Shown one piece after another: positions 31,753 through 33,876 of a DNA stretch of 33,876 bases. The position numbers were made by a program, and so were the translations under genes. The DNA is taken from NCBI GenBank assembly GCA_017647975.1, contig JAGCJL010000008.1, positions 1 to 33,876 of the forward strand. The letters run 5' to 3'. Each line of letters starts with the position of its first letter. Position 1 is the first letter of the stretch. The notes under the pieces are model-generated. The model was not told where the DNA came from. It saw nothing but the letters and a program-made list of their open reading frames with translations, and did not search any database. The DNA comes from Bacteroidaceae bacterium (GTDB lineage: Bacteria; Bacteroidota; Bacteroidia; Bacteroidales; Bacteroidaceae).

Positions 31753-33876
31753 ATGTTTAAACGGCTCACAACTTTAATTGTTTGTGTGTTGTGTACGGCG
31801 GTTCTCTCGGCTCAAAAAGTCGATAGAACCGTTGCATGTTCAATTGCAGATTACTTTAAGACGTACACTTCGGACAGAACGGAAATAAAATTTTCCGCTC
31901 TGGACAAGCGTCGTAATAATATTGTTGTAAATTCTAAGGCAAAAAAAATACTCATTCATTGCAATGAAGCCTTTAATGGTCAAGCATTTACTCCGGCTGT
32001 GATTGAGAAAATCTATAGCGATATACGAGAATTGTTGCCCTTGAATCTTAAAAAATATAAGATTGAAATTCTTTATAAAGGCAAGCTTATTGATGAGTGT
32101 CTGCCGAACATCTATCGTAAAAAAAATGTTGACAAGAACCGTTTGTGGCGTGGAATAGAACACACCTCAGCACCGTGGGTAAAAAATATATCCCGTCCTT
32201 ATGATGTCAAACGTGGTCTTGACGGTGTTCACATGGCGTTATGGCAGAGTCATGGCCGCTATTTTTCAAGTGAAGAAAACAGGTGGAAATGGCAACGGCC
32301 TTCTCTATTCTGTACAATAGAAGACCTTTTAACACAATCGTTTGTGGTGCCGTTCCTTATGCCTATGCTTGAGAATGCCGGAGCGGTGATTTATACTCCG
32401 CGTGAACGTGATTGGCAGCCATTGTCGGTTATTGTTGATAATGATGCCTGTTCCAACGCTTCGCGTTATGTCGAGTATGCTGCACGTGGTAATGCGTGGC
32501 AGGCGGCAGATAGTTGCTATGCTCCCAAGGAGGGCTATTACATTGATGGAGAAAATCCTTTTGTGATGGGTACATCAAGGGTTGCGAGAACCTCCACCGG
32601 AAATAAACGCTCCGAAGGGACAGTTTCTTGGTTGCCCGATATTCCGGAAACAGGCGAATACGCCGTTTATGTTTCATATAAAACTTTTGAGAATTCGGTT
32701 CCCGATGCTTTATATCGCGTTAAACATGCCGGTGGTGTTACCGAATATAAAGTAAATCAGACTATGGGCGGTGGTACATGGGTTTATCTTGGAACTCACC
32801 GTTTTAGTGGTGGTTTTGACAAGAACCAAGGAGTCTTTCTCTCAACTAATAGCGAATACAACGGCGTTGTCAGTGCCGATGCTGTTCGTTTCGGAGGTGG
32901 TATGGGCAATGTGGCTCGTGGCGATTCCCTACCAGTGTCGAGCGGTTTGCCACGCTATCTTGAGGCGGCACGTTATAACTTGCAGACAAGTGGTTTTCCT
33001 CGTGAAATTTATTCGGTATATAATGGCGAGAGTGATTATCGTGATGATGTCAATTCCCGTCCTCATGCAGTGAATTATCTTTCGGGAGGTTCTGTGTATA
33101 ATCCCGATACAATAGGCTTGCGAGTACCTTTGGAGTTGTCATTCGGTTTTCATTCCGATGCAGGTTATTCAGCGAGTGACAGTATTGTTGGTACATTGGG
33201 AGTTGTAACAACCGATAATGATAAGGATACTTTGGCTACCGGGCGTTCACGATATATGTCACGTGATTTGGCCTCTTTTATGCTTAATAATGTTCAGGAT
33301 GATTTGTCTTGTCACTACGGAGTGCGTTGGCCTGTGCGTGGAATTCTGGACCGCAAATACGGTGAAACTCGTATCCCCGATATACCGTCAGTAATATTTG
33401 AGTCTTTGTCACATCAGAATTTTGCCGATTTGTCATACGGTTGTAATCCCGATTTTAAATTTACATTGGCCCGTTCGGTCTATAAATCTCTGTTGAAGCA
33501 TCTGAGTTATGTTCATGGCCGCAAGTATGTTGTTCAGCCTTTGCCGGTCAAGGATTTTTCAATGTCGCTCTCGTCCGATGAAGAATTTGTCATTTTGCGT
33601 TGGCGGCCTGTTGATGATCCTCAGGAGCCTACAGCAAAGCCCGGGCGTTATGTTGTTTATACCCGTGTGGGGAATGGGGCATTTGATAATGGTGTTGTTG
33701 TCAATGAGCCGCGGTGTGTCCTGCCTGTCGCAAAAAGAGTACTTTATAGTTTCAAGGTTGCAGCTCTCAACGACGGTGGAGAGAGTCTGCCCTCGGAAGT
33801 TTTGTCTCTTTTTGTTGCCAAAAAGGCTAAGGCTCATGTACTTGTAGTGAATGGCTTTCATCGTTTGAGTGCCCCA
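31753..33876 (+). CDS. Secreted N-acetylmuramoyl-L-alanine amidase-like protein with golvesin-like insert ('xanthan lyase' type), partial
   Basis: 708 codons open to the right window edge; no stop, so the C-terminus is missing. Signal peptide ~1-20 (ending AVLSA). After an N-terminal domain (~22-155) the chain shows an Amidase_3 pattern: zinc-ligand candidates His167 (LWQSHGRYF), Glu190 (TIEDLLTQSF) and His467 (FGFHSDAG), and catalytic Glu550 (VIFESLSHQNFAD). Between the second and third ligands lies a golvesin C-terminal-like beta domain (~257-385: GYYIDGENPFVMGTS ... SADAVRFGGG). A fibronectin type III-like domain (~600-690) follows, then VLVVNGFHRLSAP, which begins a further domain. Homologues are often labelled xanthan lyase, but the residues seen fit a peptidoglycan amidase. 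Translationally close to the upstream small gene (6 nt). Confidence 0.85.
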   Translation, partial: MFKRLTTLIVCVLCTAVLSAQKVDRTVACSIADYFKTYTSDRTEIKFSALDKRRNNIVVNSKAKKILIHCNEAFNGQAFTPAVIEKIYSDIRELLPLNLKKYKIEILYKGKLIDECLPNIYRKKNVDKNRLWRGIEHTSAPWVKNISRPYDVKRGLDGVHMALWQSHGRYFSSEENRWKWQRPSLFCTIEDLLTQSFVVPFLMPMLENAGAVIYTPRERDWQPLSVIVDNDACSNASRYVEYAARGNAWQAADSCYAPKEGYYIDGENPFVMGTSRVARTSTGNKRSEGTVSWLPDIPETGEYAVYVSYKTFENSVPDALYRVKHAGGVTEYKVNQTMGGGTWVYLGTHRFSGGFDKNQGVFLSTNSEYNGVVSADAVRFGGGMGNVARGDSLPVSSGLPRYLEAARYNLQTSGFPREIYSVYNGESDYRDDVNSRPHAVNYLSGGSVYNPDTIGLRVPLELSFGFHSDAGYSASDSIVGTLGVVTTDNDKDTLATGRSRYMSRDLASFMLNNVQDDLSCHYGVRWPVRGILDRKYGETRIPDIPSVIFESLSHQNFADLSYGCNPDFKFTLARSVYKSLLKHLSYVHGRKYVVQPLPVKDFSMSLSSDEEFVILRWRPVDDPQEPTAKPGRYVVYTRVGNGAFDNGVVVNEPRCVLPVAKRVLYSFKVAALNDGGESLPSEVLSLFVAKKAKAHVLVVNGFHRLSAP

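Overview
The window looks like chromosomal DNA from a member of the order Bacteroidales (phylum Bacteroidota), probably a gut or oral commensal. The reasons are several families largely confined to that phylum (DUF4421, DUF4468, DUF4293, the large 'putative porin' family, a short Bacteroidota-type RNA polymerase omega subunit), two secreted proteins with type IX-like C-terminal sorting tails, and promoters of the Bacteroidota type (TTG, 20 nt, TAnnTTTG). I cannot name the genus. I see no tRNA, rRNA, CRISPR array, insertion sequence or phage gene. The window is dense, with no gene-free stretch longer than about 225 bases. The last gene runs off the right edge.

Layout, left to right. mutS2 (minus) stands opposite a plus-strand directon at 2741-7995: a small secreted protein, a C10 cysteine protease, an alpha/beta hydrolase, a membrane-anchored MurF-like ligase and a Ddl-like ATP-grasp ligase. 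uvrB (minus) converges on ddl through a perfect 16-bp terminator. A large secreted protein fusing a GH27 and a GH16 domain (10148-14377) is transcribed divergently from uvrB, from overlapping promoters. Next comes a housekeeping operon, bamD-rpoZ-DUF4293, which converges on a minus-strand cluster of bcp-type peroxiredoxin, lipoprotein cyclophilin and a DsbA-like protein. A plus-strand group of lipoprotein, outer-membrane barrel and SulP transporter ends against a minus-strand run of six genes: DUF4468, a 54-aa membrane peptide gene, putative porin, Gfo/Idh oxidoreductase, DUF4421 and rubredoxin. A PASTA protein and a RluA-type pseudouridine synthase follow on plus. A GH25 lysozyme and a pyrophosphate-dependent phosphofructokinase lie on minus. 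The window closes on plus with a conserved small protein and a partial amidase carrying a golvesin-like insert.

Much of the content concerns the cell envelope: BamD, PASTA, GH25, amidase, Ddl and the MurF-like ligase, porin, barrel proteins, cyclophilin lipoprotein. The best candidate for an undescribed system is the hydrolase / membrane Mur ligase / Ddl-like cassette at 4447-7995. Its Mur ligase keeps the catalytic core and the MurF signature DDAYNSNP, but has a multi-pass membrane segment where cytosolic MurF has its UDP-MurNAc-peptide recognition domain. Other unusual items are the GH27-GH16 fusion with two internal repeat modules, the small secreted protein ahead of the C10 protease (a possible inhibitor), and a strong terminator-like hairpin inside the 5' coding region of the GH25 gene.
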